64,000 nucleotides of DNA, from the NCBI RefSeq assembly GCF_003986975.1, contig NZ_PIPO01000002.1, forward strand, positions 124,001-188,000, given 5' to 3'. A model generated the notes under the pieces. The model worked only from the letters and a program-made list of their open reading frames with translations, ran no database searches and was not told the DNA's origin. A program made the translations under genes and the position numbers. This stretch comes from Aliidiomarina soli. GTDB lineage: Bacteria > Pseudomonadota > Gammaproteobacteria > Enterobacterales > Alteromonadaceae. Positions 1 to 7,698 of this stretch are shown here, piece after piece. Numbering within the stretch: position 1 is the stretch's first letter; every line of letters starts with the position of its first letter.

Positions 1-75
1 AGCAGGGAGCTTACGGATATCGGGGGCACTGGTCAGAAATTGGGCCTGACCAAAATTTATTACTGAATCTGTCAC
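1..75 (-). CDS. engB: EngB/YihA ribosome-biogenesis GTPase, N-terminal fragment
   Basis: Only the first 25 codons are inside the window; the gene continues beyond base 1. Read on the minus strand from a GTG at 75-73, the peptide contains FLTSAPDIRKLPA, which matches the N-terminus of EngB/YihA (E. coli has FVMSAPDIRHLPS just before the G1 loop). The family is a P-loop GTPase acting in 50S subunit assembly. An AGAGGT Shine-Dalgarno lies five bases upstream of the GTG and supports this start; another in-frame GTG lies five codons earlier. It is divergent from the cytochrome c4 gene. The GTPase motifs cannot be inspected here, but identity is fairly secure from this conserved segment and from yihI nearby. 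Confidence 0.8.
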   Translation of the reverse strand, partial: MTDSVINFGQAQFLTSAPDIRKLPA

Positions 76-163
76 GCTACACCTCTGCACAGAAATTGGG
101 CGGCTATTATGCCGGATTTCGTGCCGTTCAGCTAATCCATTGTACACTCGGTGGGATTAGGCA

Positions 164-191
164 TTTATTCATGCCGAGAATCGTGTAAAAT
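164..191 (+). promoter_or_regulatory. Possible promoter of cytochrome c4 gene
   Basis: A TTTATT box (164-169) and a TAAAAT box (186-191) are 16 bases apart, about 75 bases upstream of the cytochrome start. The -10 is good and the -35 poor. Judged by eye only. Confidence 0.3.
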
Positions 192-264
192 GTATGCCAG
201 TTTAGTACGTTAACAGCGACTTTAAGTCTGGGCGGATGCCCATAATGGATGCAGAGATCAAGTC

Positions 265-897
265 ATGAAGAAATTCGCGATTTTATGTGGTGTAGTACTT
301 TTTGCCAGCAATGCAGCCTTGGCAGAAGAAGGTGATATCGAGCGCGGTCAGGAATTGACGCAAACATGTGCAGCTTGTCATGGCGCAGACGGGAACAGCC
401 CAAGCGGAGATTTTCCGACTATTGCCGGGCAGCATAATAAATACACAATTAAACAGTTGCACGATTTCCAGACTGGCAATGAAAGCCAGGGCGAGCGTGG
501 TCGCTATAACGTACTGATGGCCGACCAGGTTGCAGGTTTAAGTGAGCAGGACATTCGTGATCTGGCAGCATACTTCGCTGCACAGGAACATGAGATTATC
601 GGTACCGACCTGAGTGAAGAAGAGCAGGCTCAGGCGCAGGCTCTGTATATGGGTGGGGACGAAGAGCGTGGCATTACAGCTTGTGCAGCCTGCCATGGGC
701 CGCGCGGTAACGGCATGGGGCTGGCAGCATTCCCAATGATTAGCGGCCAGCATGCAGCCTACACGCGCACTGCACTTGAGCAGTTCCGTAGTGAAGAGCG
801 AAGCAATGATCCCAACGCAATGATGCGTGACATTGCCAGCCGTTTATCAGACGAAGACATTGAACTGCTGTCTCGTTACATCAGCGGTCTTTATTAA
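265..897 (+). CDS. Periplasmic dihaem cytochrome c4
   Basis: This 210-residue protein has a signal peptide ending at Ala-Leu-Ala 18-20 and two haem-binding CAACH motifs (C35-H39 and C140-H144) in two similar halves, the layout of class I dihaem cytochrome c4. Methionines near 85 and 187 are the likely distal ligands. Cytochrome c4 carries electrons in the periplasm between the bc1 complex and terminal oxidases. Length fits the family (about 190-210 residues). The gene is divergent from engB, a pairing common in gammaproteobacteria, and is followed by a strong intrinsic terminator, so it appears monocistronic. The Shine-Dalgarno is weak (GCAGAG), but the signal peptide begins exactly at this ATG. 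Confidence 0.93.
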   Translation: MKKFAILCGVVLFASNAALAEEGDIERGQELTQTCAACHGADGNSPSGDFPTIAGQHNKYTIKQLHDFQTGNESQGERGRYNVLMADQVAGLSEQDIRDLAAYFAAQEHEIIGTDLSEEEQAQAQALYMGGDEERGITACAACHGPRGNGMGLAAFPMISGQHAAYTRTALEQFRSEERSNDPNAMMRDIASRLSDEDIELLSRYISGLY

Positions 898-957
898 TAG
901 CTAAATGACGATTAGCTAAGTGCTAAGCTCCAAGAGTTAGCGCCTGCTACCTAACGA

Positions 958-985
958 AAGCCCCTCATGGCGAGGGGCTTTTTTG
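958..985. terminator. Intrinsic terminator between cytochrome c4 and DUF885 genes
   Basis: The inverted repeat AGCCCCTC / GAGGGGCT around an ATGGC loop is followed by a T run on the plus strand and preceded by AAAG on the minus side. It sits between two convergent genes and most clearly serves the cytochrome gene. Confidence 0.88.
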
Positions 986-1012
986 TATCTGGCTTTTAAC
1001 CTGGACAGTGGC

Positions 1013-2776
1013 TTACTGCGCGGCTTCCTGCAGGTAGCGCTGGATATTGGCTTCCAGTGTTTGTAACGGCACACTGCCATTTTTGAGGATCTGGTAGTGG
1101 AACTCACGAACATCAAAGTCATTACCCAGCTGCTCTTCAGCCAAAGCTCGCAGTTCTTTGATCTTCAGAGCACCTAGTTTGTATGACAACGCCTGGCCTG
1201 GCCAGCTGATGTAGCGGTCAATCTCGGTGTTGACGTTATGCATCGACAAGGCGGTGTTGCTGGCCATGTACTCAACCGCACGGTCACGGCTCCAGCCCAT
1301 GGTGTGCATGCCAGTGTCGACAACCAGACGAGCAGCGCGCCACATTTCGTAGGTTAAGCGTCCAAAGTTGCTATAGGGGTCTGTGTAGAAGCCCATTTCG
1401 AGCCCCAGATACTCAGCGTACAGTCCCCAGCCTTCGCCGAATGCGGAGATGTAGATTTCACGGCGGTACTCAGGTAACTGGTCCATTTCCTGAGCCAGTG
1501 CAATTTGCAGGTGATGGCCTGGAACGGCCTCATGCAAGGTCAGGGCTTCCAGTTCATACAGCGGCCGACGGTCCAGCGCGTAGGTATTAACCCAGTAGAA
1601 GCCCGGCTGGTCATCGCGATTGGCTCGGACATAGCGGCCGGTGGTGTAATTGGGGGCTATTTCCGCTGGAACCGGCTCGACCCCATACGGCGTGCGCGGC
1701 AAATGTCTGAACAAGGCGGGTAACGCAGCATCGGCCCGTTTGGCAATGTAGGCGGCTTCGCGCAGTAATTCCCCGTCACTGCTGGCATAGAACTGGTCGT
1801 CGCTGCGCAGGAACTGAATAAATTCAGCAAAACTGCCGTCGAAACCGACTTCTTCGATAACCTCACGCATTTCAGCGCGAATACGGGCCACTTCATCAAG
1901 CCCGATCTGGTGAATTTCTGCCGGCGTTAAGTCGGTGGTGGTGTAGTGCTGCGCCCGGTTGGCATAAAAGCGCTCACCATGTGGCAATGCTGTCGCTGCT
2001 ATAGAGCGCCGCGCATTGGGCAGATACTCATTTTGCATGAAATCATAGAAGTCCTGATACGCGGTATTCACCTCGGTGGCAATGAGGGTCTGCGCTTCCA
2101 TTTCGAATTCACCGTACTGCTGCTCACTTAGGTGTGACGAGCGCTGTGCGAAAGGCCGATAAAAAACGCTTTCTCTGGGGTCTCCGGTGACGTAGGACTG
2201 AATACCATCAGTGAACCCTGAAAGCACAATCGCAGGTTGGGTAATACCCTGCTCGATGCCTTGACGCATATAGTCCATCTGCTGCTCGAAGTAGGCCGGA
2301 ATGGCACGCAGTTGTTGCAAATGATTTGCGTAGTCCTGTTCGCTGACGAGCTGTGCTTGCCCAGCTAAACTGGCAATGGCACTGTGGAAACCAAATTCGT
2401 TGGTTAGCGGCATCAGGTGCGCATTGAATTCATATTGATCAATGTCATTGGCCAGACTGTACATGATCATGTCGCGGTTAATACGGTTTTGAATACTGAG
2501 TGTGCGCGCATCAATGGCTTCAAGTTGCTGAAAAAACTCAAGGCGCTGAGCATGCCGCTCAGCGAGTGCCTGAGGCGAAATGTCCAGTAACCCGTCCTGA
2601 GGGTGGCGCTGCTCTTTCTGATAGTCCCAGGCCTGCTGAGCGAGACTGGTAAATGCTCGGTCAGGGTGACTTTGAGTCTGAGATTGAGCCTGATTAGATT
2701 GAGTTGAAGGCGACGGCGTGGTACCGGCGCAGGCGCTAAGCATCAATACCGAAGCGGCGACGAGAGAGAGGCGCAT
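1013..2776 (-). CDS. DUF885 family zinc metallopeptidase-like lipoprotein
   Basis: This 587-residue protein starts with a lipoprotein signal (LSAC lipobox near residues 13-16), so it is probably anchored in the envelope. A low-complexity Ser/Gln linker follows. Near residue 415 lies HEAVPGH, the HExxH-type zinc site of the DUF885 family, and about 30 residues later GEGWGLYAEYLG supplies the probable third-ligand glutamate. The family belongs to the gluzincin-like peptidases; substrates are mostly unknown, so a role in peptide scavenging is inference. AAGGAG lies just before the ATG. It is single, with a 660-base gap upstream and a shared terminator downstream. Family assignment is strong, function is not. 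Confidence 0.88.
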   Translation of the reverse strand: MRLSLVAASVLMLSACAGTTPSPSTQSNQAQSQTQSHPDRAFTSLAQQAWDYQKEQRHPQDGLLDISPQALAERHAQRLEFFQQLEAIDARTLSIQNRINRDMIMYSLANDIDQYEFNAHLMPLTNEFGFHSAIASLAGQAQLVSEQDYANHLQQLRAIPAYFEQQMDYMRQGIEQGITQPAIVLSGFTDGIQSYVTGDPRESVFYRPFAQRSSHLSEQQYGEFEMEAQTLIATEVNTAYQDFYDFMQNEYLPNARRSIAATALPHGERFYANRAQHYTTTDLTPAEIHQIGLDEVARIRAEMREVIEEVGFDGSFAEFIQFLRSDDQFYASSDGELLREAAYIAKRADAALPALFRHLPRTPYGVEPVPAEIAPNYTTGRYVRANRDDQPGFYWVNTYALDRRPLYELEALTLHEAVPGHHLQIALAQEMDQLPEYRREIYISAFGEGWGLYAEYLGLEMGFYTDPYSNFGRLTYEMWRAARLVVDTGMHTMGWSRDRAVEYMASNTALSMHNVNTEIDRYISWPGQALSYKLGALKIKELRALAEEQLGNDFDVREFHYQILKNGSVPLQTLEANIQRYLQEAAQ

Positions 2777-2884
2777 GGTGACTCCTTTAAACGGGTTAAT
2801 CGCAACGTCATACTATCAAAACATTGATTGTACGCTTAATTAGCGTCAGGTTGCGACCCTGAGAGTAGTTTTATACCTTCGGTC

Positions 2885-2912
2885 TTTACACAAATTTAAC
2901 GAACGGTAATAA
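2885..2912 (+). promoter_or_regulatory. Possible promoter of the ncRNA candidate
   Basis: TTTACA (2885-2890) and TAATAA (2907-2912) are 16 bases apart, on the same strand as the downstream hairpin series and terminator. A start near 2919 would give a transcript of about 440 nt. By eye only. Confidence 0.3.
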
Positions 2913-2918
2913 GAAACG

Positions 2919-3357
2919 CGTTTTTTATAGCAATAAAGTTGTTGATACTCTGCTCAAAAACCGTAACCTAGGACTCCATAAAGCGTGCTGGCCAGATGAA
3001 AGGTTAATCATTTGTTGGCTTATCTTTTTCAAGCACCAGCACCAATAACAAAAATAATAAAAGCTATAAAAATAAGAATTATAAGAATTATAAAAAGTGC
3101 AGTAAAAAGCGCGCAGATTAAACAAGGAAGAATAATAACGCCAGGAGGCGACATATAAGTTAACCATGGGATGTGGTCGACGTGCCAACAAAGGGATGCA
3201 CAGCAGTTACTGTAGCGCATCGACAATAATAATGGCTAAAAGCTTACAAGACGTAATAACAATAATAACTACGAAAGTAGCGACAACAGTTCTCGAAACA
3301 CCTTAGGGTGCATTGGGTTCAAGTAAGGCGATGAAAGCAATTTCATCGCCTTTTTTA
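2919..3357 (+). ncRNA. Candidate structured small RNA (CsrB/CsrC-like?) upstream of yihI
   Basis: No convincing protein is encoded in 2777-3436. The plus strand has A-rich linkers and compact hairpins: CGCC-AGGA-GGCG (3139-3150), ACCA-TGGGATG-TGGT (3163-3177), GATGC..ACAG-CAGTTA-CTGT..GCATC (3195-3221), CTAC-GAAA-GTAG (3269-3280), CACC-TTAG-GGTG (3299-3310), then a 12-bp terminator stem. Two loops present GGA and further GGA triplets lie at about 2970 and 3125, the kind of site CsrA binds. In E. coli, csrC lies between yihA and yihI; here the same two genes flank the area, with two genes inserted. The 5' end is a guess. There are fewer GGA motifs than in E. coli CsrB/C, so it could be another sRNA or a long yihI leader. 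Confidence 0.45.
3325..3357 (+). terminator. Strong intrinsic terminator before yihI
   Basis: A perfect 12-bp stem AAGGCGATGAAA / TTTCATCGCCTT closes on a GCAA tetraloop (337-340 of this kilobase) and runs into TTTT. It ends about 80 bases before yihI and follows no protein gene, which implies a separate upstream transcript on this strand. Confidence 0.9.
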
Positions 3358-3436
3358 TTTTCTCTGCGCAAATTCACTGCTCTGAATGCCCTTATGCGTT
3401 ACCATATAGCAAGATAGTTATAGTGAGGTACGGATA

Positions 3437-3952
3437 ATGACCCGCCGCAAAAAAACACGAAAACAAGGTCCGCTGGGCGTGAAGTCTCAGCCCAAAAATT
3501 TACGTGAACATGGTGCCACCGACAACAGCAAAAAGCCGCAGCGCAGCAAAGGTAAGCCCGCCGGCAACCGGCACGCCGAAGGCGCCGCAAAATCACCTGC
3601 TGCCACTGCAGCGTCGCGCCAGAACGATCCGAGAGTAGGAAGTAAACGTAAGATCCCATTGAATGCAGCGTCACCAGCGCCAGTCACCGCGAAAAAAGCA
3701 GCCGCTGAACCGCTGTCGCCTGAGCAGGAGTTTGCCGCGCTGGAAGAGAACGAACGGTTACAGACACTGTTAGCCAAGCTGGATGATGGCAAAGCGTTAA
3801 CTGCTGAGGACCAACAATGGGTGGATCGCCAGTTAACCCGCTACCGGGCTCTTGCGGAAAAACTGGGGATCGACCTCGAGGACGACGATGATGACAGTGA
3901 CGACGATTTAGAGCCGTGGCAACGTTTTGAAAACCCGAAAGACTGGGTATAA
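3437..3952 (+). CDS. yihI: YihI, GTPase-activating protein for Der
   Basis: This 171-residue, highly charged protein has the YihI layout. A basic, Lys/Arg-rich disordered N-terminus (MTRRKKTRKQGPLGVKS) is followed by an Ala/Pro/Lys-rich stretch. A short helical core near 105-147 contains LxxLLAKLDDGKALTAEDQQ, and an acidic tail is rich in Asp. In E. coli YihI binds the tandem GTPase Der/EngA, stimulates GTP hydrolysis and so tunes late 50S assembly. GAGG lies just before the ATG. The gene is followed after 12 bases by a DUF2489 gene, an arrangement also found in related gammaproteobacteria. EngB, another ribosome-assembly GTPase, lies in the same neighbourhood. Confidence 0.93.
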   Translation: MTRRKKTRKQGPLGVKSQPKNLREHGATDNSKKPQRSKGKPAGNRHAEGAAKSPAATAASRQNDPRVGSKRKIPLNAASPAPVTAKKAAAEPLSPEQEFAALEENERLQTLLAKLDDGKALTAEDQQWVDRQLTRYRALAEKLGIDLEDDDDDSDDDLEPWQRFENPKDWV

Positions 3953-3964
3953 CAGGAGAAAGCA

Positions 3965-4420
3965 ATGGTTTGGTTAGCATTGATTGTAGGTAGTATTATT
4001 ATTGCGGCATTGGCGTACTACGCAGGTTCGCTGTTAGCACAATTGCGGCGTCAACGGCAGATCCGGGATACGGCCATCGGCAAGCGCAATAGTAATCTTT
4101 TTGAGAGCATCGAAACGATTGCATTAGCCATGCAGCAGGAACAATGCCCGCTATCCGAAGGGTCATTGCGGCTCACGGTGTTACTTGACCATCTCGCCTT
4201 GCCGGGCGATAAAACCTATGAGCAGGACTACCCTGCAATCCATGATATGTATCACCGGATCAAACACATGCCGACCCACGAAGCGCGCAAGCAGCATCCG
4301 AAAAAGGATATTCGTGAAATGGACCGAGAGCGCGAAGGGTATGAAGTGGAGTTGGCAGAGCCGATTCAGAAAGATATCAGCGCGCTGCTGGTATGGGTTC
4401 GCCGACAGCGCGCTGGTTAG
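3965..4420 (+). CDS. DUF2489 membrane-anchored protein
   Basis: This 151-residue protein has one N-terminal membrane helix (residues 3-25), then a basic segment (RRQRQIRD) and a cytoplasmic-type helical domain with FESIETIALAMQQEQCPLSEGSLRL, the signature of DUF2489. The family has no known biochemical role. It follows yihI by 12 bases with AGGAG between them, so the two are surely co-transcribed. In related genomes hemN often follows, but here the next gene is a convergent amidohydrolase. Confidence 0.87.
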   Translation: MVWLALIVGSIIIAALAYYAGSLLAQLRRQRQIRDTAIGKRNSNLFESIETIALAMQQEQCPLSEGSLRLTVLLDHLALPGDKTYEQDYPAIHDMYHRIKHMPTHEARKQHPKKDIREMDREREGYEVELAEPIQKDISALLVWVRRQRAG

Positions 4421-4447
4421 TGTTTAATGGTTAACGGTAAATGGGTT

Positions 4448-5740
4448 TTAGTTCTGCTTGAAGACCTGCCCGTCACGCATCACAAAGTGAATCTCACTTA
4501 GAATGCTGATATCGGCCAGAGGGTCGCCTTCGACAGCGACCAGATCGGCCAGTTTTCCGGCTTCAACAGTACCCAGATCATCGTCTTGCTTAAGCAGCGT
4601 TGCCGCATGATAGGTCGCGCTGCGAATGGCTTCCATGGCAGGCATGCCAGCTTCAACCATATAGCCGAATTCACGGTAATTTTCGCCGTGGTCAAACACC
4701 CCAGCGTCAGTACCGAACGCAATGTTAACGCCGGCGTTATAGGCATCGGCGAATGTTTGCTGAATTAACGGGCCTATCGCGCGTGCTTTAGGGCGCACCA
4801 TCTCTGGAAAAAAGCCATCTATCTCAGCTCGTTCTGCAACTGACTTACCTGCGGTAATAGTGGGCACGTAGTAAGTGCCGTGCTCGCGCATGGCTGCCAT
4901 TACCTCTTCATCCATGTAGGTGCCGTGTTCGATTGAATCTACCCCGGCGCGAACGGCGCGCAGCATCCCCTCGCGTCCGTGAGCGTGAACAGCAACCGTC
5001 ATGCCGTAATCCTGGGCGGTGGTGACAATAGATTCCAGTTCATCCATCATGAACTGAGGGTTGTCACCACTTGAGGCCATGCTGAGAACGCCACCGGTGG
5101 CGGTCAGTTTGATCAGATCAGCACCGTCCTGGTAACGTTTACGCACTGCCTGGCGTGCTTCGATAGGGCCGTTGACCACGCCATCAGCGGGCGTAGGGGC
5201 ATCGCCAATTAAGCTGTCACGTGTATTATTCGTTGGGTCCGCATGACCGCCGGTGGTGGCGAGCGACTTGCCAGCTGCGAAAATGCGTGGGCCTTCGATA
5301 AGCCCCTGGCTGATGCCGTTGCGCAGGGCAACGGAAACGTGATCACTGTCACCAAGTTCGCGCACCGTGGTAAAGCCGGCGTGAAGGGTCAGTCGGGCAT
5401 AATGTGCCGCGCGCACCGCTGTGGTCGCCGGGTTGTCGGTGAACCGGTTCATATACGACCCCTGGCTCAGCTGACTGGACAGGTGGGTGTGGCTGTCAAT
5501 GAAGCCGGGCATGACGGTGGACTGGCGTAAATCAATCAGAGTGTCATCGTCGGATGGTTGTTGAAAACCAGACTCTACACGAGCAAAACGACCATCCTCG
5601 ACAACAATGGTCACCTCACTGCGAGGGTCGTTATCAGTTCCATCGATCAGGGTTCCTGCATGAATATAGGTCGCAGCCTGCAGCTGGCTGGAAAAAGCAA
5701 GACTGGCAGTAACGCCGAGCGTGGCTAAGATTGCTTTCAT
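4448..5740 (-). CDS. Secreted metal-dependent amidohydrolase
   Basis: This 430-residue amidohydrolase-superfamily enzyme has an export signal (residues 1-22, ending Gln-Ala). Metal-site motifs appear in order: GFIDSHTHL (H84 and H86), LIKLTATGG near 210 (Lys of the carbamylated-lysine bridge), HAHG near 250, SIEHGT near 272 and GTDAG near 344. A small beta-sandwich is built from both ends. It resembles the imidazolonepropionase-like and Xaa-Pro dipeptidase (prolidase-like) subgroup, which acts on N-acyl or C-terminal amino-acid substrates. The exact substrate cannot be read from sequence. AGGAGTG precedes the ATG. It is single, convergent with the DUF2489 gene and divergent from cysE. Confidence 0.87.
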   Translation of the reverse strand: MKAILATLGVTASLAFSSQLQAATYIHAGTLIDGTDNDPRSEVTIVVEDGRFARVESGFQQPSDDDTLIDLRQSTVMPGFIDSHTHLSSQLSQGSYMNRFTDNPATTAVRAAHYARLTLHAGFTTVRELGDSDHVSVALRNGISQGLIEGPRIFAAGKSLATTGGHADPTNNTRDSLIGDAPTPADGVVNGPIEARQAVRKRYQDGADLIKLTATGGVLSMASSGDNPQFMMDELESIVTTAQDYGMTVAVHAHGREGMLRAVRAGVDSIEHGTYMDEEVMAAMREHGTYYVPTITAGKSVAERAEIDGFFPEMVRPKARAIGPLIQQTFADAYNAGVNIAFGTDAGVFDHGENYREFGYMVEAGMPAMEAIRSATYHAATLLKQDDDLGTVEAGKLADLVAVEGDPLADISILSEIHFVMRDGQVFKQN

Positions 5741-5805
5741 TGGGCACTCCTCACTATTGTTTTTTTAATTTGCACCCCAACATAACAGAGTTCATAGATG
5801 TACGC

Positions 5806-5835
5806 TTCACCGAATCGACGTGCTCACGTTATACT
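5806..5835 (+). promoter_or_regulatory. Possible cysE-cysK promoter
   Basis: TTCACC (5806-5811) and a near-consensus TATACT (5830-5835) are separated by 18 bases, 37 bases before the cysE start. No CysB site was recognised by eye. Confidence 0.4.
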
Positions 5836-5871
5836 GCGGCAAAGCCCCACACCTGAATTAGGACCAGCGAC

Positions 5872-6681
5872 ATGTTTAAAGGCTTACGAGAAGACATTGC
5901 CAGCGTTTATGCACGAGACCCTGCAGCGCGCCATTTCTTCGAAGTGCTGACCAATTACCCCGGGCTTCATGCAATCTGGTGGCACCGGCTCAGTCATCGT
6001 TTGTGGCTGCTTAAGCTGCGTTGGCTCGCGCGTTTTCTATCGACACTGGCGCGCTGGTTTACCGGGGTAGAAATACACCCAGGGGCAAGAATCGGTCGCC
6101 GTTTCTTTATTGACCACGGAATGGGCGTGGTTATTGGGGAAACCGCTGAAATTGGCGATGATTGTACCCTTTACCATGGTGTTACCTTAGGTGGCACCAG
6201 CTGGACCGCGGGAAAACGCCATCCAACCCTGGGTAATGGCGTGGTTATTGGTGCAGGTGCCAAAGTGCTGGGGCCACTCTATGTCGGCGACAATGCACGT
6301 ATCGGCTCGAATGCGGTGGTGGTGAAAGATGTTCCGGCAGGTGCAACCATGGTCGGTATTCCCGGACGGGTTGTGGCACCAAAGGATATTCCCACCGATG
6401 GCAAACGTGCCGCGATGGCAAAAAAATATGGGTTTGATGCCTACGCTGTGTCAGAAGATAACCCCGATCCGGTGGCGATGGCGATCGGCAATATGCTCGA
6501 CCATGTCAACTTGCTGGACGAGCGGGTCAGTGAGCTGTGTAGCTCGGTAAATAAACTCGGTGGCGACGTGTGTGGGGACTTACCACGCATTGAAATGGAT
6601 GATGAAGATTTCAGGGAAGCAGAGAAGCGCGCCGCGGAAAGTCGGAAAGACGCATTAGACCGCTTTGACCCCAGTATTTAA
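5872..6681 (+). CDS. cysE: Serine O-acetyltransferase
   Basis: This 269-residue acyltransferase makes O-acetylserine from serine and acetyl-CoA, the first step of cysteine synthesis. An alpha-helical N-terminus (1-65) leads into a left-handed beta-helix of hexapeptide repeats (about 70-165). It carries the catalytic [19 protein letters not shown] region, the CoA-site segment [19 protein letters not shown] and the GIPGRVV end of the helix. The C-terminal 90 residues (about 180-269) are longer than in compact CysE forms and end in a charged tail. It resembles the short EpsC/Bacillus-type CysE more than E. coli CysE. cysK follows after 39 bases, so substrate supply and use are co-transcribed. 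Confidence 0.94.
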   Translation: MFKGLREDIASVYARDPAARHFFEVLTNYPGLHAIWWHRLSHRLWLLKLRWLARFLSTLARWFTGVEIHPGARIGRRFFIDHGMGVVIGETAEIGDDCTLYHGVTLGGTSWTAGKRHPTLGNGVVIGAGAKVLGPLYVGDNARIGSNAVVVKDVPAGATMVGIPGRVVAPKDIPTDGKRAAMAKKYGFDAYAVSEDNPDPVAMAIGNMLDHVNLLDERVSELCSSVNKLGGDVCGDLPRIEMDDEDFREAEKRAAESRKDALDRFDPSI

Positions 6682-6720
6682 CCGGCAAGTGCCCGGTCGT
6701 AGTTAACTTAAGGAAGGACC

Positions 6721-7698
6721 ATGGCTGAATCCAGCATGCAAGTATTTGACGACAACGCCAGCAGCATTGGACGCACACCGTTGGTGCGCCTGAACCGCAT
6801 AACCAGCTCCAAGGTGCTGGTGAAAATGGAAAGTCGTAACCCGTCTAATAGCGTCAAGTGCCGCATCGGTGCGAGTATGATTTGGGCGGCGGAAGAAGCG
6901 GGCCTGTTAACCGCGGGCAAAAAAATCATCGAAGCGACCTCTGGTAACACAGGGATTGCGCTGGCATTTGTAGCCGCTGCGCGCGGCTACCCGTTGGTGT
7001 TAACGATGCCTGCGTCAATGAGCCTTGAACGGCGTAAACTGTTGAAAGCACTGGGTGCCACCCTGATTCTGACCCCACCCGAATTGGGCATGAAAGGGGC
7101 GGTCGCCGAAGCGGAGCGACTGGAACAGGAAGAGCCAGAGACCTACGTCCAACTGAAGCAATTTGAGAACCCGGCGAACCCTGCAATCCACTTTCAGACC
7201 ACCGCGCCCGAAATTGAAGAAGCACTAGGCGGTGCACCGGACATTTTTGTGGCTGGTGTTGGGACCGGTGGCACCATTAGCGGCGTCGCTCGTTACTTTA
7301 AAGACAAAGGCTGCGCCATGCAGGCGATTGCGGTCGAGCCGGAAGATTCGCCGATTATTGGACAGGCGCTGAAGGGTGAAGAACTCACGCCTGCACCCCA
7401 CAAAATACAGGGCATTGGGGCTGGCTTTATACCGGCGAACTTAGATCTGGCGTTAATTGATGGTGTTGAGCGAGTCAGTAACGACGAGGCGATGGCAATG
7501 GCGCACCGGTTGATGCGCGAAGAAGGTATTCTTGCGGGCATTTCATCCGGCGCTGCGGTGGTTGCCGCTGTACGTCTGGCTGAGCAGGCAGACAATGATG
7601 GAAAAAGCATTGTGGTCATATTACCAAGCTCGGCAGAGCGTTATTTAAGCACGCCACTGTTCAAAGATGTATTTACCAGCCAGGAGCTCGAACCCTAG
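6721..7698 (+). CDS. cysK: Cysteine synthase A (O-acetylserine sulfhydrylase)
   Basis: This 325-residue PLP enzyme joins O-acetylserine and sulfide to give cysteine. The PLP lysine is in [11 protein letters not shown] (near residue 43), the substrate loop is TSGNTGIAL (near 76), the phosphate-binding loop is GTGGTISG and the end has [15 protein letters not shown]. Sequence follows E. coli CysK closely throughout, which favours CysK over CysM. AAGGAAGG lies directly before the ATG. It follows cysE, and CysE-CysK normally form a regulatory complex through the CysE tail. Its TAG stop abuts the ATG of a beta-lactamase-fold gene, so all three are probably one operon. Confidence 0.95.
   Translation: MAESSMQVFDDNASSIGRTPLVRLNRITSSKVLVKMESRNPSNSVKCRIGASMIWAAEEAGLLTAGKKIIEATSGNTGIALAFVAAARGYPLVLTMPASMSLERRKLLKALGATLILTPPELGMKGAVAEAERLEQEEPETYVQLKQFENPANPAIHFQTTAPEIEEALGGAPDIFVAGVGTGGTISGVARYFKDKGCAMQAIAVEPEDSPIIGQALKGEELTPAPHKIQGIGAGFIPANLDLALIDGVERVSNDEAMAMAHRLMREEGILAGISSGAAVVAAVRLAEQADNDGKSIVVILPSSAERYLSTPLFKDVFTSQELEP

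Noticed and set aside
32-103. Two copies of CAGAAATTGGG near the left edge (32-51 and 89-103 area)
   Set aside because: One copy is within the engB reading frame and the other in its leader; the match is short and not part of a longer repeat.
2925-3226. Overlapping minus-strand reading frames of 65-88 codons in the yihI upstream gap
   Set aside because: Composition is driven by AT-rich linkers (Tyr/Phe/Ile runs), there is no ribosome site and no family resemblance; the plus-strand hairpins explain the DNA better.
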